From: Bacillus sp. AFS037270
GTDB lineage: Bacteria; Bacillota; Bacilli; Bacillales_B; DSM-18226
Reading direction: 5' to 3'
Length of the DNA: 64,000 nt
Assembly: GCF_002585305.1 (NCBI RefSeq)
Contig: NZ_NUNF01000078.1
Span: 5,510-69,509 of the forward strand
Shown here: in pieces, positions 37,804-45,340 of the stretch
Layout: each line of letters opens with the position of its first letter
Position numbering within the stretch: the stretch's first letter is position 1
The notes under the pieces: model-generated
Database searches by the model: none
What the model saw: the letters and a program-made list of their open reading frames with translations, nothing else
What the model was told of the DNA's origin: nothing
Made by a program: the position numbers and the translations under genes

Positions 37804-39048
37804 ATGCAAGGGTTTAAAAGGTTAAAAGTTAAAATGAATGTACCATTGCTAATACTTATGGTGAACATATTTATTGCATTGCTGGGGGTAGGGTTAGCAA
37901 TTCCTGTTCTCCCGAAATTTATTATAGACCTAGGAGCAACAGGTAAAGACCAAGGTTACCTCGTAGCTGCAACAGGGCTGACTCAGTTTCTTTTTTCTCC
38001 CCTAGGTGGCAAACTTTCGGATAAATATGGGAGAAAAATCATTACCATCGCTGGATTAGGGATTATCATGCTATCTCAGCTGATGTTTAGTATCTCCTCA
38101 GATTTATGGCTTCTCTATTTATCTCGCTTAATTGCAGGAATCGGTATCGGAATACTAGTACCTGCAAATATGGCGTATGTCGCCGATGTCACAACAATTG
38201 AAAATCGCGGGAAGGGAATGGGGTTACTGGGAGCGGCCATTTCGCTCGGCTTTGTAATTGGCCCAGGGCTAGGTGGATTCCTAGCTGAATTTGGGATACG
38301 TGTACCGTTTTTTGCCTCTGCTTTTGCTGCAGGTATCGCAATGGTTGTTTCCTTCTTGTTCTTACCGGAGACATTGTCAAAGGAACAACAATATGCCGCT
38401 AGGAACTCTAAGCAAGAGAAAGATGGAATGGTTCATGATATTTTAAGATCTTATAAGGTGTCTTACTTTGTCTTGTTATTACTAGTTTTAACAATGACAT
38501 TTGGTTTAGCAAACTTTGAAGCAATCTATGGATTATATGTTAGCGAGAAATATGATTATACACCTAAAGATATTTCTATCATCCTAACTGTTGGTGCTCT
38601 GGTAGGGGTAATAATCCAGGCTGTGCTGGTAGATTGGCTCCTTCGTCGTTTTGATGAGATTAAAGTTATTAATACTTGTTTTATCCTTTCTGCAATATCA
38701 ATGGTCTTTGTATTGCTATCTGGAAACTTTTTATTCATGCTGATTATGAATGTATTCTTTTTCTTGTTTACGTCTATTCTTCGCCCCGCGATTAATACGT
38801 TGTTATCGAAAATGGCAGGCAGTGAACAAGGTTTTGCTGCTGGTATGAATAATGCCTATAGCAGCTTAGGAAATATCATTGGGCCTTCGTTAGCAGGTAT
38901 ATTATATGATGTTTCCTATAATATACCCTTTGTGTTTGGTGCATTTATTTTACTAGGAAGTATGGTTATGTGTGCAGTTTGGAATCAAAAAGCAAGAAGG
39001 AATTCTGATTTTGTCTCGATTTTAAGCGGGCAGAACCAATCTTCCTAA
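37804..39048 (+). CDS. MFS drug/metabolite transporter (Bmr/NorA-like)
   Basis: The 414-residue, 12-helix MFS protein of the DHA1 type has LGVGLAIPVLPKFIIDLG at helix 1, GGKLSDKYGRKIITIAGL after helix 2, and the antiporter motif LGAAISLGFVIGPGLGGFLA at helix 5. That last motif is typical of proton-coupled exporters. ATG 37804 with AGGAG at 37791 is preferred to ATG 37786, which lacks a binding site. Its place at the end of the glycoside cluster suggests export of a toxic aglycone or phenolic, but this is inference. Confidence 0.8.
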   Translation: MQGFKRLKVKMNVPLLILMVNIFIALLGVGLAIPVLPKFIIDLGATGKDQGYLVAATGLTQFLFSPLGGKLSDKYGRKIITIAGLGIIMLSQLMFSISSDLWLLYLSRLIAGIGIGILVPANMAYVADVTTIENRGKGMGLLGAAISLGFVIGPGLGGFLAEFGIRVPFFASAFAAGIAMVVSFLFLPETLSKEQQYAARNSKQEKDGMVHDILRSYKVSYFVLLLLVLTMTFGLANFEAIYGLYVSEKYDYTPKDISIILTVGALVGVIIQAVLVDWLLRRFDEIKVINTCFILSAISMVFVLLSGNFLFMLIMNVFFFLFTSILRPAINTLLSKMAGSEQGFAAGMNNAYSSLGNIIGPSLAGILYDVSYNIPFVFGAFILLGSMVMCAVWNQKARRNSDFVSILSGQNQSS

Positions 39049-39205
39049 ATATATAAATAATTAGAGAGATAAAATTACGTTGACAATGGAAATTGGATTA
39101 AACTTATTTTCAGTATTTAGGACTTGGGCAAACAAGTATTTAGAGTGATTAGAATGTAATGGAGCAAACCATACAGGGAAGTTAAATAAACCTTGTAATA
39201 ATAAT

Positions 39206-39244
39206 AAAAAATCAGCCGTATGCTTTTGCTTGGGCTGATTTTTT
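39206..39244. terminator. Bidirectional terminator
   Basis: AAAAAATCAGCC pairs with GGCTGATTTTTT, giving T runs on both strands between convergent genes. Confidence 0.85.
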
Positions 39245-39257
39245 ATTGAATCTTCTA

Positions 39258-39650
39258 TTATGCTATCTCTACAGTCCTAATCTTTCTTCCCGCCAAAGGT
39301 ACAGGTATATAGGCAGTCCGAACGATAACATCTAATGCGACTTCATGGGTTCCTTTTGATAAACCCCCATCCTTTCGAACTCGCACCGTTAAGGGCTCGC
39401 CATATTCCCATTTATAGGTCGTAACGGTTTCCATTTCATCTAAAGTAAACCAGTCTACCTCGTCTACTGAACATAAAATATCCTCTCGTGAAATCTTTTC
39501 GCCATCCACTTCCACACGAATATCATTTACCATGGACAGAGGAATGCCTCGATAGTAGGTAATGTTGGTTTTTAATTCAAATCCTGTAATTTTACTTGCT
39601 TCTTCAATATTTTTACATGTTTTTTCAAGAAACACATTATTATCAAACAT
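39258..39650 (-). CDS. C-glycoside deglycosidase beta-subunit-like protein 4
   Basis: The 130-residue protein shows GFELKTNITYYRGIPLSMV, VEVDGEKISREDIL, GGLSKGTHEVAL and YIPVPLAGRK, and of the four it is most like beta 1. It starts one base after the alpha 4 stop codon, so the two are translationally coupled. It is the last gene of its two-gene minus-strand unit, next to the bidirectional terminator. Confidence 0.8.
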   Translation of the reverse strand: MFDNNVFLEKTCKNIEEASKITGFELKTNITYYRGIPLSMVNDIRVEVDGEKISREDILCSVDEVDWFTLDEMETVTTYKWEYGEPLTVRVRKDGGLSKGTHEVALDVIVRTAYIPVPLAGRKIRTVEIA

Positions 39651-39651
39651 C

Positions 39652-40671
39652 TTAATATACCTCCTGTCCTTCTAATTCTTTAATAACATTTCGAATAAGT
39701 GCCTGATGGGCTAATACTTGTTCTTTTTCCACCATTGGATGTCCAGGAAGTACCCAGCGGTTTCCTTCATATTCTGTGGAAACATAACCGTCATATCCTT
39801 TTTCGTGCAGATATTGGAGAATCCCTTTATAATCCATAGAATATTCTTCGCCAGTTTCTGTCATTTCAAATAACTTAAAGTGGAAATGTTTAATATATGG
39901 CATATATTCATCTAAAACGCTGTATGGCTCATTTTCATAGCCATCTGCCATATGTGCGAAGAAGTGATCGGCTTCCGATTTTAATAATTTTTTTAGGTCA
40001 TCTGGAAAGCCGCCATTTTCCAAATATACTTTTCTAGGATCTTTTCCTTGGGCGAAAATATCATTAATATAATCAATCACTTCCTGATTTGTCCCTAAAT
40101 GTTTGCAATAATCTGCCATTACTCTAGGCAACCTGCGGCAGAAAATTCCGGTATCAATGACAAGCCCTACATAAGGAGAATTCAACCGCATCATTTCTTT
40201 AATAAATTCTTGTGTTTTTGGAACATCAAAGCTCAAACCGGCATGTATTTCTAACGCCAAGGTAACATTATATTTTTCAGCATATGGTAATAACGGCTCG
40301 ATGACAAAAGCTGGTACCATCGATACTAATCGAATTAATTTAATCCCTAAACGGTTGGCGAGCTTAATCTCTTCAATTAGTAAATCAACACATTCCTTTT
40401 TTGTTAATTCTCTATTCTTGTACAAATTTGTATTTAAAAACACGTCTGCAATGACAGGCTTCATTTTATAAGTACTTACCAGCCTGTCCCATTCTGCCAA
40501 AGTTTCCTTTGAAGGATGGGGGGTGTTATGCAACATCTGATCTGGAATAATTTCAATTCCTTCAACTTCATTCTCAGCCAAAAATTTAAAAATATCTTCT
40601 AAGCTCATACGTTTATTTAAATATTCATCTTGCAAACTATATAAACTAACGCATGTTTTTATTTTACTCAT
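39652..40671 (-). CDS. C-glycoside deglycosidase alpha-subunit-like TIM-barrel protein 4
   Basis: This 339-residue TIM barrel opens SKIKTCVSLYSLQDEYL and carries ALEIHAG, VIDTGIF, KHFHFKLFE and STEYEG, matching the metal and catalytic motifs of alpha 1-3. The insert between Asp and HxH is about 84 residues and differs in sequence from those of alpha 1 and 2. The start is taken at 40671 because GGGAG lies at proper distance; an in-frame ATG at 40689 lacks a site. This pair stands on the opposite strand with its own operator at 40708. Confidence 0.8.
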   Translation of the reverse strand: MSKIKTCVSLYSLQDEYLNKRMSLEDIFKFLAENEVEGIEIIPDQMLHNTPHPSKETLAEWDRLVSTYKMKPVIADVFLNTNLYKNRELTKKECVDLLIEEIKLANRLGIKLIRLVSMVPAFVIEPLLPYAEKYNVTLALEIHAGLSFDVPKTQEFIKEMMRLNSPYVGLVIDTGIFCRRLPRVMADYCKHLGTNQEVIDYINDIFAQGKDPRKVYLENGGFPDDLKKLLKSEADHFFAHMADGYENEPYSVLDEYMPYIKHFHFKLFEMTETGEEYSMDYKGILQYLHEKGYDGYVSTEYEGNRWVLPGHPMVEKEQVLAHQALIRNVIKELEGQEVY

Positions 40672-40707
40672 TGATAAATCTCCCTTCACCTTTTTATTCT
40701 GTTATAT

Positions 40708-40732
40708 TGATGTCGCTTACATATTTATCATA
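40708..40732 (-). promoter_or_regulatory. -10 and TAAGCG-type operator / cre, deglycosidase unit 4
   Basis: On the minus strand, TATGAT (40727-40732) is followed by TGTAAGCGACATCA (40708-40721), one mismatch from cre. It shares TGTAAGCG..ATCAAT with the site at 25823. Confidence 0.6.
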
Positions 40733-40816
40733 ACCTGCCATTTTCCATGTTCCCTTTTTTTATTTATCTTAAGAGTGCTAGATTATCGTCTTATTTTTTA
40801 TATACATTTCTTTAAT

Positions 40817-40854
40817 ACAAAAAAAGGTTAAAAATAATATTGTGATTTTTAACC
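40817..40854 (-). terminator. Orphan minus-strand terminator upstream of deglycosidase unit 4
   Basis: GGTTAAAAAT/ATTTTTAACC is followed, on the minus strand, by seven T residues. It lies upstream of the unit 4 promoter, and no minus-strand gene precedes it. Confidence 0.6.
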
Positions 40855-40949
40855 TCAACTACATTTAGTTCTTAAATTTTTTTAAAAATGATTCTTTGTT
40901 CCTTATTCTAGGGGCAAACTAAACAAAATAACTTTAAGAGGTGTGGATT

Positions 40950-41213
40950 ATGTTCATGCAAGGGAATATTATTGCGGGTGAATTTGATTCGATGATGAAT
41001 GAATTTTCCTTACAGAAGGTGAAAAATTTCGATTTAGAATCAGTTCTTAAAGTAAACCAAATAAATAATATTTATGATTATTTGAAAAAACATCAGGATG
41101 AGGAGGATGGCCAAATTATAACATTATACGATCAAATGCCTGTTCGCTTGTCACAAAATGAAATTAATCAGTTAATATCTGATTTAGAGAAAGTAATGTC
41201 TATGTATCATTAA
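40950..41213 (+). CDS. Small hypothetical protein
   Basis: This 87-residue, mostly helical and charged protein is not recognised as a family. Features are a central FDLESVLKVNQINNIYDYLKK and the C-terminal LSQNEINQLISDLEKVMSMY. AAGAGGTG precedes ATG 40950 by 6 bases, and a terminator follows at 41281, so it is probably a real single-gene unit. No signal peptide, transmembrane helix or metal motif is present. Confidence 0.6.
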   Translation: MFMQGNIIAGEFDSMMNEFSLQKVKNFDLESVLKVNQINNIYDYLKKHQDEEDGQIITLYDQMPVRLSQNEINQLISDLEKVMSMYH

Positions 41214-41225
41214 TATTGAGAGACG

Positions 41226-41317
41226 GCAATCTCGAATGGGCAGATTGCGGATACGAAAAAAGTATAACAAGCTATAAATGGAGGCAATGTTTTGTTAAAC
41301 ATTGTCTCTTTTTTTTA
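41226..41317 (+). terminator. Stem-loop pair ending in a terminator
   Basis: A GCAATCT/AGATTGC hairpin (41226-41248) precedes a CAATGTTT/AAACATTG hairpin (41285-41304), followed by an eight-T run. It ends the small hypothetical gene. The rest of the gap to 41484 shows nothing further. Confidence 0.65.
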
Positions 41318-41484
41318 TTTAAGTTAGCTGGTATATTCGTATTTGTTGTTTATAATTATTTTAGGTCTTTACTCTTTAGCAGTATACTTTTTTACACTAT
41401 GTTATTTTAAAAGTGCGTACTTGTTCACTTTATATATTTTGCCGATAATAGGAATAAAGAATTAATAGGCAAGAGGGGGATCAC

Positions 41485-42363
41485 ATGCAATTAAGAGTCT
41501 CAGCGGTTCAATATAATCTCCACACGATTTATTTTTTTGAAGAGTTTGCCAATCAAGTGGAGCATTATATTAAAACAGCTGAAGAATTTGGAGCGGATTT
41601 TATCCTTTTTCCTGAATTTTTCACTACTCAGCTAATGTCAATTGGCAATGCTAATGGGGAAGTATTGACCATCCAAGAATTACCCGATTTTACCAAACAA
41701 TATCGTTCATTATTTATCACATTAGCCCAACAATATAACATGCACATTATTGGCGGAACTCATGTAATCCGCAAAGGTGATCGACTCTACAATGTGGCGC
41801 ATTTGTTTTACCCAGATGGTCGGGTGGCAGAACATGCAAAACTTCATATTACTCCAACAGAGGTATACGAGTGGAATATGAGTGCAGGTGATACACTAGA
41901 GGTTTTTGAAACTGAAAAAGGAAAAATCGCGATGTTAACGTGTTATGATATTGAGTTTCCAGAGATTGTTCGTATGGGAAAGGCAAAAGGCGCAGATGTA
42001 ATCTTTTGTCCGTCATGCACGGATGACCGCCATGGTTTCCATCGTATCCGTTATACGAGCCATGCTAGAGCGATTGAAAATCAAGTCTATGTCGTAACTA
42101 CTGGTACCGTCGGTTCGCTGCCAACCGTTGACTTTATGCGTGCAAATTTTGGACAGGCTGCAGTCATCACACCTAATGATATCCCATTCCCTCCACAAGG
42201 CATCATGGTAGAAGGGGAGATTAACCAGGATATGATTGTCACTGCGGATCTGAATTTAGAGCTATTATATCAGGTACGTGAAAAGGGTTCTGTTACAACC
42301 TGGCGTGACCGACGTACGGATCTTTACCCGGATTGGGAAACTGATAGGCTTGTTCTCAGTTAG
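41485..42363 (+). CDS. Carbon-nitrogen hydrolase (nitrilase superfamily)
   Basis: The 292-residue protein has the nitrilase triad: Glu in ILFPEFFT, Lys in HAKLHITPTE and Cys in AMLTCYDIEFPE. Superfamily members hydrolyse amides, nitriles or carbamoyl groups, and this one resembles the YhcX-type amidohydrolases of Bacillus, which are linked or fused to a GNAT acetyltransferase. A degraded remnant of such a GNAT gene lies 15 bases downstream. AGAGGGGG precedes ATG 41485. The substrate is unknown. Confidence 0.85.
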   Translation: MQLRVSAVQYNLHTIYFFEEFANQVEHYIKTAEEFGADFILFPEFFTTQLMSIGNANGEVLTIQELPDFTKQYRSLFITLAQQYNMHIIGGTHVIRKGDRLYNVAHLFYPDGRVAEHAKLHITPTEVYEWNMSAGDTLEVFETEKGKIAMLTCYDIEFPEIVRMGKAKGADVIFCPSCTDDRHGFHRIRYTSHARAIENQVYVVTTGTVGSLPTVDFMRANFGQAAVITPNDIPFPPQGIMVEGEINQDMIVTADLNLELLYQVREKGSVTTWRDRRTDLYPDWETDRLVLS

Positions 42364-42378
42364 AAATGGAGGGGCACA

Positions 42379-42572
42379 ATGTATCGAAAAGAATTTTTTG
42401 TTTTCGACCAAGAAAAACCTGTTCCAGTGATCATACGTAATTATGGGGAAAATCTTTTCTTCTCCGTTGCGGCCGAACCCCAGTAAAAGTAATTGCAAAA
42501 TATTTAGAGGATGAAGAATCGTGTAATTATGGGACTCTAATGGAGTGGAAGAACCCATTTTTCAAGTACTAA
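42379..42572 (+). pseudogene. Remnant of a GNAT acetyltransferase gene with a large internal deletion
   Basis: A good start (GGAGGGG, ATG 42379) opens MYRKEFFVFDQEKPVPVIIR, which resembles the N-terminus of the GNAT protein that accompanies this nitrilase in Bacillus. It stops after 35 codons at 42484. A shifted frame then reads PVKVIAKYLEDEESCNYG and ends EWKNPFFKY at 42572, like the C-terminus of the same family. The acetyltransferase core between is missing. The 35-codon frame alone could still be translated. The family assignment is from memory and needs alignment. Confidence 0.5.
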
Positions 42573-42592
42573 AATAAATTTAATTTACTATT

Positions 42593-42619
42593 GTACCCAA
42601 TTATAGGGGTGCATTTTTT
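42593..42619 (+). terminator. Terminator of the nitrilase unit
   Basis: GTACCC pairs with GGGTGC (one G-T pair), followed by TTTTTT. Confidence 0.65.
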
Positions 42620-42716
42620 GTGTGTTATTTTTGTGAATATTCTGTGAACAAAACTTTTCATGTACTCTCACCAGCCGTTGTTACAAGCATATCATGTATC
42701 AAGGTGGTGATAAAAA

Positions 42717-43007
42717 ATGACATTTACACTTTCAGATTGGATGCTTTATACAATGTGGGCCGTTTTTGGACTAATGATTCTTGATCTTTTATTAGGATTT
42801 TTAAAGTCATTCTGGAAAGGCACGCTCACTTCAGATTTTATTTTAGGTTACTTGAAGGATCTTTTATATTACGTTATTCCATTGAACTTCCTCATCTCCA
42901 TGTTCCCAATCGACCCTACTGGATGGATCTTAATAGCATTCTTTTTCGTTGGCGGTTTAGCCGTTGCAATTAAGTATTTATTAGACATTATAAAAAAATT
43001 TAAATAA
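42717..43007 (+). CDS. Small holin-like membrane protein
   Basis: The 96-residue protein has three hydrophobic helices (about 8-28, 47-65 and 68-88) and a C-terminal basic tail KYLLDIIKKFK, a layout like small phage-type holins of Bacillus. AAGGTGGTGAT precedes ATG 42717, and a strong terminator follows. No lysin or phage genes are near, so it may be a chromosomal membrane protein. The function is not known. Confidence 0.6.
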   Translation: MTFTLSDWMLYTMWAVFGLMILDLLLGFLKSFWKGTLTSDFILGYLKDLLYYVIPLNFLISMFPIDPTGWILIAFFFVGGLAVAIKYLLDIIKKFK

Positions 43008-43017
43008 TCCCCGTCAG

Positions 43018-43048
43018 AAACCCTCCCATGCTCGATGGAGGGTTTTTT
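43018..43048 (+). terminator. Terminator after the holin-like gene
   Basis: An AAACCCTCC/GGAGGGTTT stem with TTTTTT. Confidence 0.85.
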
Positions 43049-43247
43049 AAATAATGTCACTAGAGGGAGAAAATCTATATAAATCAGAGAATAAATTTAC
43101 CCTTTACCAATAGGTATGACTTACGAGAAATAAGAATAAATATCAGTATTCTAGATTAAATATCTGTGGTGCTTCACCAGTAAATCAGCACCAATCAAGC
43201 GAGTTACTTATAAATTTTTTGCAATATTCAGAAAGGATTGTGGAGCC

Positions 43248-44948
43248 ATGAGGAAATATCGGTGGGTAAAGTGGCGAAAAATCATCCTCTGGGTCGCAGC
43301 TGTCGTCATTATAAGTATATATTTGCTTAATAGTGGACCGACAGTATGGGGAGTCGTCATCAGTATTGTCAGTTTGTTACTGCAGCTGCTCTTTGCCATG
43401 CTGTTCATGATTATCCAGTTTGTTGCCCTATTCTGGTTCCTTGCCCGCGGCAGGACCTATTGGATCCTGCCGGGGGAAACAGGCTCCACCTGGGACGATT
43501 ACCGGGGAAACCCAGAGATTGTCGAAAATGCAAAACGCATTGTTACCCTTTTAAAGGGAGTAAAAGAGTTTAAGGAGATGGGTGGTGAAGCCATCCGCGG
43601 ATTATTGCTATGTGGACCGCCAGGGACTGGGAAATCCTACCTTGCCCAAGTAATTGCAAATGAAGCCCAAGTTCCTTTTGCTTACGCCTCTGCACCTAGT
43701 TTTCAAAATATGTTCTTTGGTGTCGGAAACCTTAAAGTAATGGGGCTCTATAAAAAGGCCCGTAAGCTCGCAAAAGTGTATGGTGCTTGTATTATTTTTA
43801 TAGATGAAATTGACGCCATCGGAATGAGCCGTCAGGCAGGAGGCGGATCAGGAGGAATGATGGGCGGACTGATGGGAATGGGTGGTTCGGGTCTGCTAAA
43901 TGAACTGCTCTTGCAAATGGACCCGCCAAATATCGATAACGGCTGGTTCTCCAAGTTGCTTCGGTCAATTGGTCTTCGAAAAAAGAAGGCGGACCGGCCT
44001 GCAGTCTTAACGGTTGGTGCAACCAACCTTCCCGATGTACTTGATCAAGCCTTGCTTCGGCCAGGGCGTTTTGACCGAAAACTCTGGGTGGATTCCCCTG
44101 ACTATGATGGACGGATCGATGTTTTCCAATACTACCTTGAAAAGGTAAAAAGGGACTCATCTATTACCCCTGAGCGGGCAGCACTTGATACGATTGGTTA
44201 TTCTCCTGCACAAATTAAACACATCGTAAATGAAGCAGTCGTGATTGCCCATCAACGCGGGGCTCAGGTTGCTAGTTACGAAGATTTCCGTGCTGCGATG
44301 GAGACATATGAATGGGGGCTAAAACAGCCGCTTAGGTCCATGAGTGAGGATGAAAAACGAAACGTAGCCTATCATGAGGCCGGCCATGCGGTTGCACAGT
44401 TTCTTCTAAAACCTCATGAACGAGTATGGAAAGTAACCATTATCCGCAGGGGTGGTGCGCTAGGACTCGCAGCTACGAAACCAACGCATGAACGATATAA
44501 TCGGACCGACAGAGAGATCCTAGCGGAAATACAAGTTTGTTTGGCAGCTCGTGCGGTGGAAGAGGAGTTTTTAAATAAAAAATTAAATGGGGTTACTTCT
44601 GATTTGAGGCAGGCAACAGAGCTTGCGGGCGCTTATCTAGGGATAGTCGGCATGGGTGAAGAATTATTCAGCTGGCTCGCGGTCGGTTCACGTTCGGACG
44701 GACTAAGAGCACTGCGATCCAAAATCAATGAACTCCTAAAGTCAGAGATGAACAAAGTTAAGAAGCTTGTAAATGATAATGCTGACTTTGTTCACCGGAT
44801 TGCCGAGGAGCTCCTGAAGCGTGGCGATTTAACAGGCGAAGAGATAGAGCAAATCTATGTTGGGCTGTATGGCCAAAGTCGAGCAGAAGTCCTAGAGTCG
44901 CAGAGTCAAGTTTTATTAGATTCAACTGATAAGGACAAAAACGAGTAA
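43248..44948 (+). CDS. FtsH-like membrane AAA protease (short form)
   Basis: This 566-residue protein has two N-terminal membrane helices (residues 11-27 and 33-66) and an AAA domain with Walker A GPPGTGKS (123-130), pore motif FFGVG, Walker B IIFIDEID (182-189) and second-region-of-homology RPGRFDR (271-277). An M41 protease domain follows with HEAGH (376-380) and the third zinc ligand Asp452 in VTSDLRQATELA. Active-site residues are intact. Unlike housekeeping FtsH (about 630 residues), it lacks the extracytoplasmic domain and has a Gly/Met-rich insert at 198-215 after Walker B. It is a paralog that probably degrades a specific set of membrane or cytosolic proteins. It is monocistronic. Confidence 0.87.
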   Translation: MRKYRWVKWRKIILWVAAVVIISIYLLNSGPTVWGVVISIVSLLLQLLFAMLFMIIQFVALFWFLARGRTYWILPGETGSTWDDYRGNPEIVENAKRIVTLLKGVKEFKEMGGEAIRGLLLCGPPGTGKSYLAQVIANEAQVPFAYASAPSFQNMFFGVGNLKVMGLYKKARKLAKVYGACIIFIDEIDAIGMSRQAGGGSGGMMGGLMGMGGSGLLNELLLQMDPPNIDNGWFSKLLRSIGLRKKKADRPAVLTVGATNLPDVLDQALLRPGRFDRKLWVDSPDYDGRIDVFQYYLEKVKRDSSITPERAALDTIGYSPAQIKHIVNEAVVIAHQRGAQVASYEDFRAAMETYEWGLKQPLRSMSEDEKRNVAYHEAGHAVAQFLLKPHERVWKVTIIRRGGALGLAATKPTHERYNRTDREILAEIQVCLAARAVEEEFLNKKLNGVTSDLRQATELAGAYLGIVGMGEELFSWLAVGSRSDGLRALRSKINELLKSEMNKVKKLVNDNADFVHRIAEELLKRGDLTGEEIEQIYVGLYGQSRAEVLESQSQVLLDSTDKDKNE

Positions 44949-45034
44949 AAAAGTTTAGAAAGTGTCTTCAATAGGGGGGATTAAGGACAAAACCTATTAA
45001 CAAACCTGCAGAACTATTCTCAATCAGATTTTAA

Positions 45035-45067
45035 AAAAATGGAAGGTGTCACTCGCCTTCCATTTTT
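45035..45067 (+). terminator. Terminator after the FtsH-like gene
   Basis: AAAAATGGAAGG pairs with CCTTCCATTTTT. Confidence 0.85.
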
Positions 45068-45232
45068 ATTTTTAGTAACTTTAAGAAAGTTAATTCTAAT
45101 ATTCTACCATCATTTTTTTCATATACGGTGTCTAGGTATTAAAGCTCGGAGTTTTAACTACCTGCCCATCCATGACTTCGCAAGTTTCAATACCTGAAAA
45201 ATGGTCATTTTAATGGTACATAAATTTATTAG

Positions 45233-45261
45233 TTGACAAATAGAACTAATACTACTAAAAT
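45233..45261 (+). promoter_or_regulatory. Consensus sigma-A promoter of the riboswitch-permease unit
   Basis: TTGACA (45233-45238), a 17-base spacer and TAAAAT (45256-45261). Transcription would start near 45268, giving a leader of about 350 bases. Confidence 0.7.
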
Positions 45262-45340
45262 TATAAATTATTCAACGATAGTTTAGTTTCTGAGTATGAA
45301 TGCTCAATAATCATTCATTACTTTACAAATTAAATATTTA

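Noticed and set aside
9620..40689. Integrative element or phage origin for the glycoside island
   Set aside because: No integrase, transposase, tRNA gene or direct-repeat attachment sites were seen at its edges. Transfer remains possible but is not supported by the window itself.
41216..41410. A 64-codon frame after the small hypothetical gene
   Set aside because: It runs through a terminator hairpin and T run and has no ribosome binding site.
42717..43007. Prophage remnant suggested by the holin-like gene
   Set aside because: No other phage gene lies nearby and the gene has its own terminator. A lone small membrane protein is the simpler reading.
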